A DNA stretch of 64,000 nucleotides from Drechmeria coniospora. Taxonomy: Eukaryota; Ascomycota; Sordariomycetes; Hypocreales; Ophiocordycipitaceae. How positions within the stretch are numbered: the first letter of the stretch is position 1; the number at the start of each line of letters is the position of its first letter. The DNA is taken from contig NC_054389.1 in assembly GCF_001625195.1 (NCBI RefSeq), forward strand, positions 2,636,147 to 2,700,146, given 5' to 3'. Under the pieces are notes generated by a model. It was given only the letters and a program-made list of their open reading frames with translations, made no database searches and was not told the DNA's origin. The position numbers were made by a program, and so were the translations under genes. This document shows positions 47,235 through 59,357 of this stretch, in pieces.

Positions 47235-49191
47235 CAGCGGGCCCTGCGACGGCGCGGACCTACCAATCCTCACTCACGCCCGGCAGCCTGCTTGCCTGGT
47301 GCTTTGAATACAGTATGTAGAGAAGGGGAGAGAGGGAGAAGACAATACTCAGCGTGTGCCTCTGGGGATCCGGCACCTGGAAAAGGACAACCGGAGTTGT
47401 GCATGATTTGAAAGTCGAATAAATATACACGATCGTGCTTGCTCCTTGGCCCGCAAGTCGCTTCTACATTGTTTATCGTGGTTAGTCGAATCTACGAATT
47501 GTAATTGCTCGCTGTAGTAGTAGATGGTAGAAATGTCGGTGATCTTTCCGGCATACGAAACCCGTCGTCGTTATACATTCATACGCATGACCATGTCCAT
47601 GAAGCTCCGCGTAGTGCAGCGAACGAGTGAAAGGCCCGTATGTTGATGCTTGTGTGAAGAGAGGAGCCCGGCCCTTCTTCGTGTTTCAATGGCGAGCTTG
47701 CTACGGAATACGGAGTGCTAGCTAACACAACAAAAAAAGAAAAACCGCGCTTGAAATGAGACAGACAAGGAATCGATTGGCGGAGTGACCCGGCCATGCA
47801 TGCAGGTGTATTAAGTAAGACTTAGTTCTAGAGATACTACCTACTTGGGTCCTCAAGTGTGATAACTTGTGCGCACGAGCACACACAACGTACTGCATGG
47901 AGAGATGCACATATGTACACGGGCAAAATCACGACAGCAAAACTTGGCATTAATCATCACTGGGTTCGTCTGAGAAAGTCATGACCAGTTAATCCTCCTT
48001 TGTTCTTCTCGTCTGGCGAACTTCATTACAACGACTCGCTGAGCCGCGCAGGACGTAAGTAATCCGCGATCAACGGACAGCACAGATGTCCTGAAGTGGC
48101 TTAGCGCCATATCCTCAATGATGAAGGTGGTGGGCCAGTTGCAACATATACAGTAGCATTAATACCAAAATATGCCAACTGGTACAAGTACTGGCACACA
48201 TGTACTTAAGTAAGTATGTGCTTACTTGTAAGAAAGTACCTTCCCGTACGGAGTACTGTTGCACCGCATTATTACACCTACTTACAGTACTTTGTTGCAA
48301 CGATGCAGGCATGGAATTTCCGTGTGCGGCAAGCATTACGTATCTTGGATGTATCTCTCATATTTGTGACACCGTTGCCTCTATCAATTTGAGGTACGTA
48401 TTTTCCCAGCCGAGCCGATCTCCATCCCAAATCTCCATGCATACATGTACTTACGTTTACAGTACGGAGTACAAGTACAACACCTTTCTGTAAGTTCATG
48501 TACTGTACTTAAGTATGGAGTACATGTAAGTAAGCACAATACAGAGTCACGTTCTCCACTGTACTTACCAAGTGCCGAATCCTCATCTGGTGAGTGAATG
48601 GGGCTGGTACGTAAGTATACTTGTACTGAAGTTAGGGCGGCACACACAACGAGTCACCCGAGTAATTAAAGAATTCTTACCTTCTTACATGTACTCCGTA
48701 CTTGTACGTACAGTAACATGTACAGTACAGTACAAGTACGAGGTTGCGTTTGCTTGTACCAGTACTTCTCACCGCCCCCACCACGGCTCAAGCACTGCAC
48801 GAAATCCCAAGTATCGACTACTTTCCCCCTGGTTGATTGGTACCTGGCACCCATTATTGGAGCCCAGACTAACGTTTCGTTTTTTCCCTCCTCATTCTCC
48901 TTCCCGCTCAACCTCTGACTCTTTCATCTCCTACTCTCTCCCCATCGTCCATCTTCGCCTGTCCTGCCGTCCCAAACGTCATACCAACAGCAATCCGCAT
49001 CGCATTGACACTGCTCCGTACCCCGCCTTCTCTCCAGAACCGCACCTGTTTCGGAGGCCGAAAGGGAAAAAAAATCACGTCCAATCCCATCCGTCGCTTC
49101 GCTTCGTCAATCCCCCATCCCTATCCTCGAGTGGCCATACTGCCTCGACCCTATCCTCTTGGTGTACTGCATCCCGCAGCAATCCGCCCTT
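47235..49191. repeat. Spacer and leader region upstream of cpa1
   Basis: There is no gene in about 2 kb. Positions 48180-48740 form a GTAC-rich block. From about 48880 the sequence is pyrimidine-rich (CTCCTTCCCGCTCAACCTCTG), followed by a C-rich leader that probably contains the transcription start for the cpa1 message ahead of the attenuator uORF. Confidence 0.55.
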
Positions 49192-49563
49192 ATGAACGGG
49201 CGCCCGTCGGTCTTCACCTCGCAAGTAGGTTTTACCCAGATTTCCTTGTCATATTTCTTGTTCTATACATGCACAGCTTCTGTCTCCTCACCGCACCTGT
49301 TCCATTCCCCCTGACTTCGAGACCCGGCACGGGAATGCCCTCATCTCGCCTCACCACACCTCGCCTCACCTCGCCTCCACTGCCCTGGCCACTCATATTC
49401 ATTGGCACACTCCTCTCCTCGCTTGCATGCTAATCACACTTCATGCAGGATTATCTCTCTGGTACGGAAGGCTGCACGCTCGGCTGCACCTGTTCAACCC
49501 ACTTTGGCTCCTCCAACCAGCTAACATTTCGTAGATCATCTCTGGAAGTCCCAGTCGTCTTAG
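49192..49563 (+). promoter_or_regulatory. Arginine attenuator peptide uORF, three-part and spliced, upstream of cpa1
   Basis: A 24-codon upstream frame is assembled from 49192-49224, 49449-49461 and 49535-49563. The parts read MNGRPSVFTSQ, then DYLS plus the first base of the next codon, then (D)HLWKSQSS and a stop. This closely matches the fungal arginine attenuator peptide, known from the Neurospora arg-2 leader, which stalls ribosomes at its stop when arginine is high. The middle exon is only 13 nt, flanked by introns of 224 bp (donor GTAGGT, acceptor TGCAG) and 73 bp (donor GTACGG, acceptor CGTAG). It contains the codon for D12, the residue known to be needed for stalling. The start context (CTT before ATG) is weak, as expected for leaky scanning. 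The gap from uORF stop to the cpa1 ATG is 76 nt. Confidence 0.92.
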
Positions 49564-49639
49564 CTCCTCGCCAGCTTCTTGACCCCCTTCTCAACTTTTA
49601 TATATATTTTTTCTTCGAATCAAAACATCGACGACTGCC

Positions 49640-51174
49640 ATGCTCTCCCGATTGGCCCTCAAACTTGCCAAGCCGGCGGCCAGGCCGGCCTCGGCCCTAT
49701 CTGGCCGAATGGTACTTCAGGCCCGATTCATGTCGAAGCAGTCCACCGCTGGCAGCACGGGCAGGGAGATGCCACGCCAGCGAGTTTGGGCTACCGCTCC
49801 CGTAGACTCGTTGCCTGCCACGCTCACCATCCGAGTATGTATCATCCGCCAGATCACCCTGCAGAGGAGGAGTCGTGCCGTCTTGGCTGCCCAGGGAACG
49901 AATGCTGACCACGTCTCGCACCGTATTAGGATGGTCCCGTTTTCCAAGGCAAGGCGTTCGGTGCCAACTCGAACATTTCCGGTGAAGCTGTCTTCACCAC
50001 CTCTCTTGTTGGCTATCCCGAGTCCATGACGGATCCGTCCTATCGTGGTCAGATTCTAGTCTTCACCCAGCCTCTCATTGGTAATTATGGCGTCCCGTCG
50101 AACGAACGAGACAGCTTCAACCTCCTCAAGTACTTCGAGTCGCCCCACATTCAGTGTGCCGGTGTCGTCGTCTCCGATGTTGCCCTCAACTATAGCCACT
50201 GGACTGCCGTCGAAAGCCTAGGCGAGTGGTGCGCTCGGGAAGGCGTTCCCGCCATCTCCGGCGTTGACACCCGTGCCATCGTCACCCACCTCCGAGAGCA
50301 AGGCTCCTCCCTTGCCAGGATTTCAATCGGTGAGGAGTACGACGCCGATGAGGACGAGAGTTTTGTCGACCCGGGCCAGATCAACCTTGTCAAGCGCGTC
50401 AGCACCAAGGCTCCCTTCGTGGTCGAGTCCCCTGGTGCCGCTTACCATATTGCCCTACTGGACTGTGGTGTCAAGGAGAACATCCTTCGCAGCCTGGTCA
50501 GCCGAGGCGCTTCGGTTACGGTCTTTCCCTACAACTACCCGATCCACAAGGTCTCGCAGCACTTTGACGGCGTCTTTATCTCCAACGGCCCCGGTGACCC
50601 AACCCACTGTCAGGACACTGTCTACAATCTCGCTCGCTTGATGGAGACTTCGAACATCCCCATCATGGGTATCTGCCTTGGCCATCAGCTTCTCGCTCTT
50701 GCTGTTGGTGCCCGCACCATCAAACTCAAGTATGGCAACCGGGCTCATAACATCCCCGCCCTCGACCTGACCACTGGTCAATGCCACATCACCAGCCAGA
50801 ACCACGGTTATGCCATTGATGCCAGCACCCTGCCTAGCGACTTCAAGGAGTACTTTGTCAACCTCAATGACGGTAGCAATGAGGGTATATTCGCCCCCAC
50901 CTCCTCCATCCATCTTCATAACGTGAGTATTGACCCGAAATTTGCAGGCATGCTACACAAGACGCGACCCATTTTCTCGACTCAGTTTCACCCCGAGGCC
51001 AAGGGCGGCCCCATGGACAGCGCGTTCCTCTTCGACAAGTACCTGCAGAACGTCCAGCTCGCCAAGGAAGGTCAAAAGGTCTACAAGGATAACCGCCCCA
51101 CCCAGTTTGTGCTCGACCTGCTTAGTAAGGAGCGTGTCGGTGTTGAACCCACACCACTTGCCAGCGCCGCGTAA
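49640..51174 (+). CDS. cpa1: Carbamoyl-phosphate synthase, arginine-specific, small (glutaminase) subunit
   Basis: The exons are 49640-49834 and 49930-51174 (95-bp intron), giving 479 aa. A positively charged, Arg/Ala-rich N-terminus (about 35 residues, [20 protein letters not shown]) looks like a mitochondrial presequence. The N-terminal domain starts [20 protein letters not shown]. The glutaminase domain contains [10 protein letters not shown], the nucleophile motif [15 protein letters not shown] with Cys314, and FHPEA with His419 and Glu421, completing the triad. Known role: hydrolysing glutamine to supply ammonia to the large subunit for carbamoyl phosphate in arginine synthesis. Translation is expected to fall when arginine rises, through the uORF just upstream. 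The gene converges on the Acinus-like gene. Confidence 0.96.
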
Positions 51175-51985
51175 CAGCGTGCTGCCGAGCGGATGAATGT
51201 GCCATCTTCTGGGGATGGATTTCTAGTTACTACGATGTCTACAAATGGGGTGCGGGAGTCGAGACTGACTAAAATTGAACATGCATTTGATCGTATCTTG
51301 AGTTGTTACATAGTAGTAGTACACATGAACTGAAATATTGATATTTGCACACGATGACAACTTAAATTTCACAACGTCAGGATATCTCGACAAGCATTTA
51401 CGCGTCTATATTCGAGTCATATCCTGGCGTTGTAGTGCAGAGTGGCGAAAACATCGCTCCATGCAATTACCCGTGCATCCATCGTAAGTGATGTCCATCT
51501 TTACGTTGCAGCTCATCCCCTTTCCCGCCTTCCAACCTTCTTTCCCCGTCGATACCAGTTGACATATGAACACGCTCGCTAGTGCCTGAATCCGGCGCAG
51601 AGCGGGTAGGCAAGTTCGTAAGTGCTCTTACGTTCGTAGGTATACTTTGTTCCGCACTCCACAATGAATGACAATGTGTTCAGTCCAGCCCATCACTAAA
51701 TCATCGAATACAGATACAGGGGTTTATCGCCAGTGCCTGAGGGATATGCGAGGAGGGATCGGCTGTGACATTCCTTTTTGGACCAAGCTCTTGCTTGGTC
51801 ATTGATATGATCTTGTCACCATTGTCTGTCCGCTGGATGGATATATGCGCCACCCTTTCGCACCTAGCCCGCGTAGCAACCGTCAGTTGCATTGCATCTA
51901 CACTGCCGATACTCTGCCGTTGGGTATCATCTCTGCCCGTGGCGGATTGTGCAATCATTATGTCAACCCTTGGCCAGGTTTCTCG
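51175..51985. other. Convergent 3' spacer, no gene
   Basis: The spacer between two stop codons has ordinary, somewhat AT-rich sequence with a single GTAC, no GTAC repeat block and no recognisable gene. Confidence 0.5.
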
Positions 51986-53751
51986 TCATGAGGGGTGATA
52001 GCGTTGCCCCCCCGCACCAGGGAATGGTCGACCTCGCGGAGGCAATCTGCCGCCGCGTCCAGTACGTCGTCGGCCACCACGGCCACCACGTCGTGCATTC
52101 TGAGAGCCCCAAGCCGGAGGGCGTCGGTGATGTCTCACGCCGGCGAATATTTCGACTCCGCGGTCCGCAAATTTATCGTCGTCCTGAAACGTATACCTGT
52201 TTATCTCGCGGCCAAGGTTCGTCTCATTGCGGACGTAGTAGCTTCGCATTTCTCGTAGTCTGCGCTCGACCATATTTCGAGGAGCCACGGAGAAGGAAAT
52301 GGGCGGCGTTGCCATTGTCCGCTTCTGGCCACCAGAGCGGCCATCGTGAGCGTTGGCCTGCGATTCAGGGCCGCGTCTCTGTCCCTGACCAGGAAAGCTT
52401 GGGGGGGGCGGCGGATGGGAATCGGCCGACTGTGCCACGGGGTGCTGATGACCGCGAGTGCCAGCTAGCGCTCCTGCAAGGCCTCTATTGGTGGAAAGCA
52501 GCGGCGAGGACGGGGTGATAAATGACGACTGCAATGCCGCTTCTGCAAGGTCTCCGGTTGTCTTTCCTTGGTACACAACCTCCCAACGGTGTCCTCGCTG
52601 CTGTTTTGTACTGCCCTCCTGCTCGATACGAATCCACTCGTCGACTTTGCATTCCGGGATAAAGTCAACGGAGAGAGCTTTCCTTGTGCTTTCCGGGGGC
52701 CACACGCGGCCGTGAAGGCGTCGACGGACTCGAGCAGCAGATGACATGTTGTCGAAGACAGCAAATGCGTGCGTGCGGATCGAGTCCACGTACAGTTTTA
52801 CCATGCAGTTCTCGTCGGGCACGCCTCCCGCTGGTGTTGCTAGGTCGGCCAGATGGGTCCCGAGCTCTGCTTCTCTGAGCGGCCGCATGAGATTGTTGAT
52901 ATAGAGGGCCGAGGTGGCCGCATGTACAGGCGCGCCGCATGCACCACCGTCGTCGGATGAAACCTCGTCGTCGTATCGACGGGTATCGATGGGAGCATCA
53001 GCTACAAGTGGCGATTCTCCACTCTCTGGTACAGCGTTCTCGGCACTATCTTCGCCAACTCCGGCACGTGGCCGGATGATGTTGTCGGTGGCGTCTTTGA
53101 GAGACTCATCGATGCGCCTGCGCTTCACTGCCTCGTCCTTGGGAGTCGGGCTTGCAGAGCGCCTCTTGCGATTCTGCTCCTCCATCACAGAGTCAATAGT
53201 CTCATGGGTGGACCCTGGGCCTTGGTCATTGCCAGATTCCCCTGCATCAAGCTGAGACGACAGAGACTCCGCTGCAGGTTCGCCGGGCGCATACTGGCCC
53301 GCCTTACTGTCGTTATTGTCTTGATTTTCGACGATCATAGGCTCCTGAAGGTCCACAGTCGCAATATGTGCGACGGCAGCAGGTTGCTGCAATTGCTCAT
53401 CGTTCTCTGTGGGTGCAGGCTGACCGTGTCTCATTTCCGTGGCAGGTTTGACGCCATCACCTTGCGGAGGGACGTGGTCAGCAAAAGTAAATTTGTCACG
53501 CTCGAGATGACGGGTTGCGGGCCCATACCATGACCTTCCTCGGTATCCGCCACGTTATCAAGCTCGTTCACAAGTGCACGGCCGTCGGCATCGTCCAGCC
53601 CCTTCTGCTGCTGCTCCTGGGAGGCCGTCGTTTGCTCGTCGCTGGCTTGAAGGCGCGCAACCAGCTCAGCCTTCAACCCTGCCTGACCTAGCCCGCGCCG
53701 CTTTAGCTCAGCCTTGAGCTCGACGACTTTATGGATCGCCCAGTCCGGCAT
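51986..53751 (-). CDS. Acinus-like SAP-domain protein of the RNA-processing/ASAP type
   Basis: The exons are 53751-53529 and 53460-51986 (68-bp intron), giving 565 aa. An N-terminal SAP module is clear: HKVVELKAELKRRGLGQ then KAELVARLQ (about 7-37), a helix-extended-helix used to bind nucleic acid. The middle is disordered with nuclear-localisation-like KRRR runs. An RRM-like fold lies at about 255-345 (SALYINNLMRPLREAEL and YVDSIRTHAFAVFDNM). A conserved basic motif sits at 469-516 (MVERRLREMRSYYVRNETNL ending VEIFAG), typical of the Acinus segment that binds RNPS1 and SAP18. The C-terminus is RG-rich. Known role: Acinus scaffolds the ASAP complex near exon junctions. Upstream of 53751 the only longer start is not ATG. 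Confidence 0.85.
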
Positions 53752-55361
53752 GTTGTGGGCTGATGTGGTTAAACTGTTCGCCAAAACAAATCCGACAGCA
53801 ACCTTCACAGGTAGACGACAGTGTACGGTTCTTCCGCTGGCCTGATTAGTGTTTGCGGATGCACTTGGGCCTCGGAAATATACAGAAAGTGGGAGTAATC
53901 CGAGTCAACAAAGTCGTAGGCACGACGTAGATATGTTGGTTGTGCGGCGTTGAAGGAATGGTGGTAAGCACAACGGCGAGGGGATGATTTGATGATCAGG
54001 ACAAAATGACGATGATAATGACTGAGACGACGAGAGCCACCGACGATGGTGATGTCGAGAAGACGACGGCAACAGCAACAATGGAGGCCTTTGGTGCTTT
54101 GTTCAAGGACTGGGGTAAGATGCAACGGCGGAGAAGTTGTAATATGAAAGTCGCGTCACGAACAGGGACGGAGAGATGTGTGAAGAATGGTGGCCTTGGG
54201 GCGTACACATGTGGGAGTAAATAAAGTACCTGGTTAGTACCTTGGCATGTTGCGAATACTTGTAGGTACAGTACGGGGTGCGGAGTACGGAACGGAGTAC
54301 TTAAGTACACATATCTGTATTTGTACCTTTCACCTAGTGCCTACAGTAGCTAAGTGCCGGTGGCTAAATCAGTACAAATATTTAATAGGTTGGCTAACAC
54401 ACATTGGTGAGCACACTGAGCGGTGAAGATTCATACTAAGAAATACTCCGTACACGGTGCTCCGTAATAGCACTTCGTACTGTATTGTATGCACATGTGT
54501 TCTGTTGAGTAGCACTCATCTCCTTCCCATTCTCATCTCCCTTCAAATCGTACCAACTATTACACCAGCCGCTAGCAACTAATACTGTAGATTCCTAGTA
54601 TGAAAAAGCACGGAGTAATGCACAAACGCTTCGGAAATTTCGGGTACTCTGCAGGTACCGATGCCCACCTGTATCATGCGGCACCATGGCTGTACATTGG
54701 CAAAGTATGTACTCCGTAGTCCGTACTCCGTCCAGGAACTAATACTTGTAAGGAAGTACGGAGTATCATTACAACACGGACGGATTGGGGACAGCCGCTA
54801 AACCTGTGGCACCTCTGCAATGCCTCGATAAATACTGCTCAACTTGACATTCCAGCTTTCGCCCTCATTTATTATCAAGGTGTTTGTCGTACGCCCAAGA
54901 GAGTCTTGCCATGGCTCGATTGTTTCAAGGGCATCCTCTTCGTTATGTTGTTGAAAATGAACAATGATCGTAAGTGCATGCAATTGCTACGTACTTGAAT
55001 ACTGCCACGTCCCTCTTCGTCTTTTCTTAACCCGTGATCAACGTACTCCGTGCAGTACTGGTACACCCCCCCTCGCATCGCATATTGACGTCTGAAAATG
55101 AAGCTTATATGCGCACTGAATGTTGGGGCTGCGCTAACTACCACTTTCGAGAACGGTTGAGCACTGAGTACTTGCATTCACATCGGACACTGCGAATACA
55201 TGGCGAAGTCTTGATATAATACGGTAGTACGAGTACACAAATGTGGCGATAAATTGAGACAGCGACGTGGGTTTGTCTCATTTGTGCACATGAGAGTCGC
55301 CAGCCGCGTTCTGCCAGTGTCTGCCTTTGTCCTGAAAAGGCCGCGTCCGATGACAAGCAGT
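53752..55361. repeat. Spacer upstream of the Acinus-like gene with GTAC block and a stray Tsc1 fragment
   Basis: Positions 54220-54780 are GTAC-rich. Positions 54891-54938 match a stretch of the tsc1 coding exon (see separate entry). The rest has no supported gene; it lies 3' of the DJ-1 gene and 5' of the Acinus-like gene. Confidence 0.55.
54891..54938 (+). pseudogene. 48-bp copy of an internal tsc1 exon segment
   Basis: This stretch is 45 of 48 identical to 59754-59801, which codes within the second exon of tsc1 (residues around TPKRVLSWLDFFKGIL). Only three bases differ, spread through the match, and similarity stops on both sides. It lies about 4.9 kb from the gene in the same orientation. 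It is too short to be a gene; it looks like a templated insertion or the remains of a larger duplicated piece. Confidence 0.8.
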
Positions 55362-56394
55362 CTAGATATCAAGACCATCGACAACAACACCCTTGTTCCA
55401 GGTCCATTGCATGTAACTGGCAACGTTCTTGGCACACTCTTCATCAACCATGACGCTGACAAGATACAAGGCCGCATCTACGCCAGCGCTGACGCCCCCC
55501 GCCGTGATGACGCGGAGTCCGCCAAGACGCATCGCCGCCCGGCGGGCAATTGACTCGCGACGAGAGTTGGAACCTCGCAACGACATACTTCCCTTTCTAT
55601 ACGTTTCATAACAGCTGTTAGCACTCCATACCGCATTTGGAAAGGTTGAGACCTACCGAGCATTGGAGGGCCGACGGCCGGCGTCCGACTTGCGGCGAAT
55701 GTACGGGTTGTCGTCCTCGTCACCAAGATCGAAGCGCAGGTTGTTAACAACGTAGCGGGCATCCTCGATGACATCGGTACGCTCCGTCATATTTCGCGTT
55801 GCTGCTTCGCTGCAGAGCTTCTCAAATTCCGTCAAATAGTCGGGGTGGGTGGTAGCCGAGAGACCGGCGAGGATGCCCTCCTTGGCAAGCAGATGCGAGC
55901 CGGTGCAGACAGACAAAACTGTCCGTTCACGGGCCGGATCCCTTTTCTGAAGCTCGGCAAAGTCGTTGATGAGGCCTAGGGGTTCTAATTCCTGGCTAAT
56001 GACATCTTTCACGTTGCCTCCGACGATGACAAGCACGTCAAAGTCCTCGAGGCGCTCGTGAGCTTCCTTGAAGGTGATCTGGGAGCTGACGACGACGCCC
56101 TGGGTGGAGAGCACCTGGGGCTCGGCAGCAACGACGGTCACTTCGAAAGCCTTGGTAGCTGTTTGAGAATGAATGAGGTCAGCTGGGTTGCGGTCGCCGG
56201 TAGGGGGGTTGCGGTTTGCAGCACAGGCAGGAAACTGCGGGGTCGTACGCACAGGCGTCTTTGGGATTGAAGAGAGCGGAGGTGACAACTTCCAACGGAC
56301 CCGCGAAGTCGAGCATGTCGAACTTGGGGTGGAGGGCAAAGAGGACATCAATGGGCTCCTGGTCCGCCACCGCGGACGACTTGTTTGCAGCCAT
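55362..56394 (-). CDS. DJ-1/PfpI superfamily protein
   Basis: Three exons, 56394-56253, 56158-55657 and 55596-55362, with 94- and 60-bp introns, give 292 aa. The fold motifs are present: IDVLFALHPKFDMLDFAGPL at the start, FDVLVIVGG, then the nucleophile elbow LSVCTGSHLLAKEGILAG with Cys132, and the late helix block ITAGGVSAGVDAALYLV. The glutamate/histidine partners that define peptidases of this family are not clear, and an acidic/serine insert with a basic RRKSDAGRRPSNARKG loop sits between the two halves. Known family roles range from isonitrile hydratase to glyoxalase or chaperone; none can be assigned. The spliced third exon restores the conserved C-terminus. It is preceded by a G-rich tract on its promoter side. 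Confidence 0.88.
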
Positions 56395-59357
56395 CTTGTC
56401 GGCTTCTTGTGAAGGGGCAATGAAGTCGAGGCACTAGATAATTATGGTGAGAGCACTGCCGTGCAGACGAGGCGAGCCCAGGATCTAGAGTCGGAAGGAG
56501 TTGGTGTGCAAGAATTGACGAAATTGACACGACTGCCCTCTAATTGAGTTGCGGCTAGTGGTGAAGGACGGGGCCTGTGTAGGGGAAAGGGTGAAGGAGA
56601 GATGTGAAGGGGGGAGCAGGGACGGAAGAGGAGATGAGGGACGGGGTGAGGTCACGGGAGGGGACGCAGCGGGGGAGGGGGAGGGGGAGGGGGGGAGGAG
56701 TGGGAAGCCAGGAGAGGGGAACGGGAATGCGGGCTAGAGGGTTGGAGCTATGCTCTGTACTCGTGATGACATGGACATGGCCGAGGACTCGAGAGTTCCC
56801 TCAAAACACAATGGACGGCCAAACGAGTACCAGTTCGGAGTAGTGTGGTGAGGGGTCGATCAAGCCCCACGCCCAGCGGCTTTTGATCAGTACGAGCACT
56901 TATTAACAAGTACTCCGTACTCGTGCACCTGTGCGTACTTTGGGCACGCCCAAGAAACCATGCCGGCGAGACCGCTACACTTCGTACCCAGTTATATTCT
57001 AGTAAACTAGCAAGCACTGTACCTGCTAGACCATGTCGATGTTGCGTCTCGCTGTGAAACGCAACGTAGGCGAGAGCTCCAGAAGGCAGGAGAAGTGACA
57101 CTGACGATGGCCATACAAGTGCGAACGATTACTGCATGCAAGTAGGTACCTTGTGAGAGAAAGATTACGATCATACCTCACTATCTATGTACGCAGACGT
57201 CAGAGAAGGTGTACGTGATGTGATACGTGAAAGCAGGAGGTTTGGAAGCGGATTGTGGGGCCTCATGGCATTCGATGAGGTGACCACTTGACAATCGGGT
57301 GCTTTCGTGGGGCGATGCGGGCAGCTGGCAGCCGTGATGCGGGGTTTGCGTCAGTAGTCTTGCATGGGGGGCGGGATTGAGGTGGGCCCTATGCTGATGT
57401 GCAACGAAGTACTAAAGTATTCGGTACGCGGAACCGAAGCACTTGTGCGGAATAGGTGTACATGTAGTTGCAGGCACTCCTTCAAAGGCAAGCCCTACTA
57501 CAACAAGTACTTACATGCCTTGCTACTGTGTGTTTTCCGTACAGATAACGTACTCATATGCAGAGTACGACAATCTCAAAGAGTTGGCTTGCGTCACCAT
57601 CAACGATCAACTACTTCTAGTACAAACATCATTCGTATGTAAGCCTATCTAGAGGTTGAACAATGGCCGCGGACATGGCTCAAATTCATCACCTGCGTCT
57701 CAAATATGAACCATGCACCGTTTGCGATCGAACGTATAGCCCGCAGCTCTTCGTGGTTCGCACGCGATATGACAGAACGTCCAAATCGAAACCCAATTGA
57801 TAGGGGGAAAGTGAATTTCTTTCCCTGGCATTTTAGACGATTTGTTTAGGAATACCTCCTACCAAGTATCGCCCAATATTTGGTTGCATGCAATAGCGTC
57901 AGGCATTGGGCAGGTCCGCAACCTGATGATTACTTACCTTCAGGATTTGAATATAGAACTTGACATTTCACACAAGTAAGGGTTAGTACCATGAAATATT
58001 CCGCTGCCAAAGTATATGTGAAACCTGTCAGTGAACGGATTTACCCTTCTTTTGCCGTTTGTATGTGAGTTTGAGATTGAACTGTCGGAATATCCAGACG
58101 TACAGGAGGATTGCCGAGATCGCTCGAAGGTTTCTATCCTTGTTTCTGAATCATACATATACGTAGTACCTCTGTTAATGACTCCGAATTTGCCAGACCT
58201 TCGTGTGCCACTCTAATGGTGAGCCGAAGAAGGACGGTGGCAGCAAATGTTTGCACGGAAGCGAGCACGGGTCCATCCTTGCATTTGGGTGGCCCACTGT
58301 TACATGCAGATTAATTATTTCGGACCGGGACACACCTACTCCGTGCTTGTGCACCTATCATTTATGCTACATCGTATGCGGAGAGAATATAATAGCAGTG
58401 TCATCCTCGAGCACAGCGGATGAACGAAGTGGATCGTCCGTGTACTGTTGGTTCATAAGTGTCCCAGCATATACTTGAACTACTGCACACACTAGTACTA
58501 TAACTAAATTCGTAGAGTATGCTTTTGCATGTGATTTTTGTATACTGGACTGACTATGTAAGTGCATGCCTGCCAAGCACAAATTACTTAGTAGCATGTA
58601 AGTATTGTTGCAGTCACTAGACAAAAGTGACGATTCAATTTTGGTAGCGCTACCACTACAAAGTGAGTCGACAGTTTTGCCACCCCACTATACGCAGAAA
58701 TTCTCCATACTTGAATAATTAGCATGATACTTGTACTTGTACGAATTATATGGCTGCTGTCATGGCCCGCTGATGACCTGTACCTTGGACCGACGTCGGC
58801 AAGTCACGAGTGCAGTCCCTTATCACGTATCAGAGGTGCTAATATCGGGGCAAGTACTCCGTACTCCCTCCGTTCGTTGTTCAAATGTACACTACTCCAT
58901 ACAGCCGTACTTCGTGCCTTTAACTACCACTCCTTACGTTGTACAAGTACAAGTATGAATACTGTATAATGGTACAAGTACTCCGTATCTAGACACTATT
59001 AAATGCTCACCTAGTTACCTAGTAAGTAATAATTACTCCGTACTAACTTCGTACATACTGCAGGTACCTAGTGGTAATGCCACAACAGGCTTGGCGGCCG
59101 CACACTTGTACACCAACAAGTACTTTGGTACTTATAATATACAGGAGTACTATCCGATAAGCACTGTCAAACGTACAGGCACTGGAACGTACCTAGTACT
59201 CGAGCTCGGAAGCTGGTTAGTGCCCGACTTGAACTTCGGAGCATCACCAAAGTTTGAATGTTGGTATGCCATCCACATCCCGCGATTTCAGCGCCTATTG
59301 TTTCCCTCGTACTTCTCTGAGCGCGCACCCGATCCCGATGAAGCCGATCAGAGGCAC
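56395..59357. repeat. Divergent promoter spacer between the DJ-1 and tsc1 genes
   Basis: There is no supported gene in 3 kb. A G-rich run lies at 56640-56725. GTAC blocks occur at 56905-56925 and densely at 58720-59200. Between them, 57640-58200 is AT-richer and almost free of GTAC, with a few short frames only. The last 150 bp lead into the tsc1 start. Confidence 0.55.
56640..56725 (+). other. G-rich run, possible G-quadruplex former
   Basis: Many G3-G6 runs separated by one to four bases (GGGGGAGGGGGAGGGGGAGG in part), lying 250-330 bp before the start of the DJ-1 gene, on the strand opposite to it. The structure is inferred from sequence only. Confidence 0.6.

Noticed and set aside
48572..49195. 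207-codon frame overlapping the cpa1 leader
   Set aside because: Overlaps the GTAC block and pyrimidine-rich leader; the attenuator uORF explains the only conserved peptide in this area.
53805..54310. Frames upstream of the Acinus-like gene as an extra N-terminal exon
   Set aside because: No ATG in frame with a good splice link; the SAP module is already complete from the ATG at 53751.
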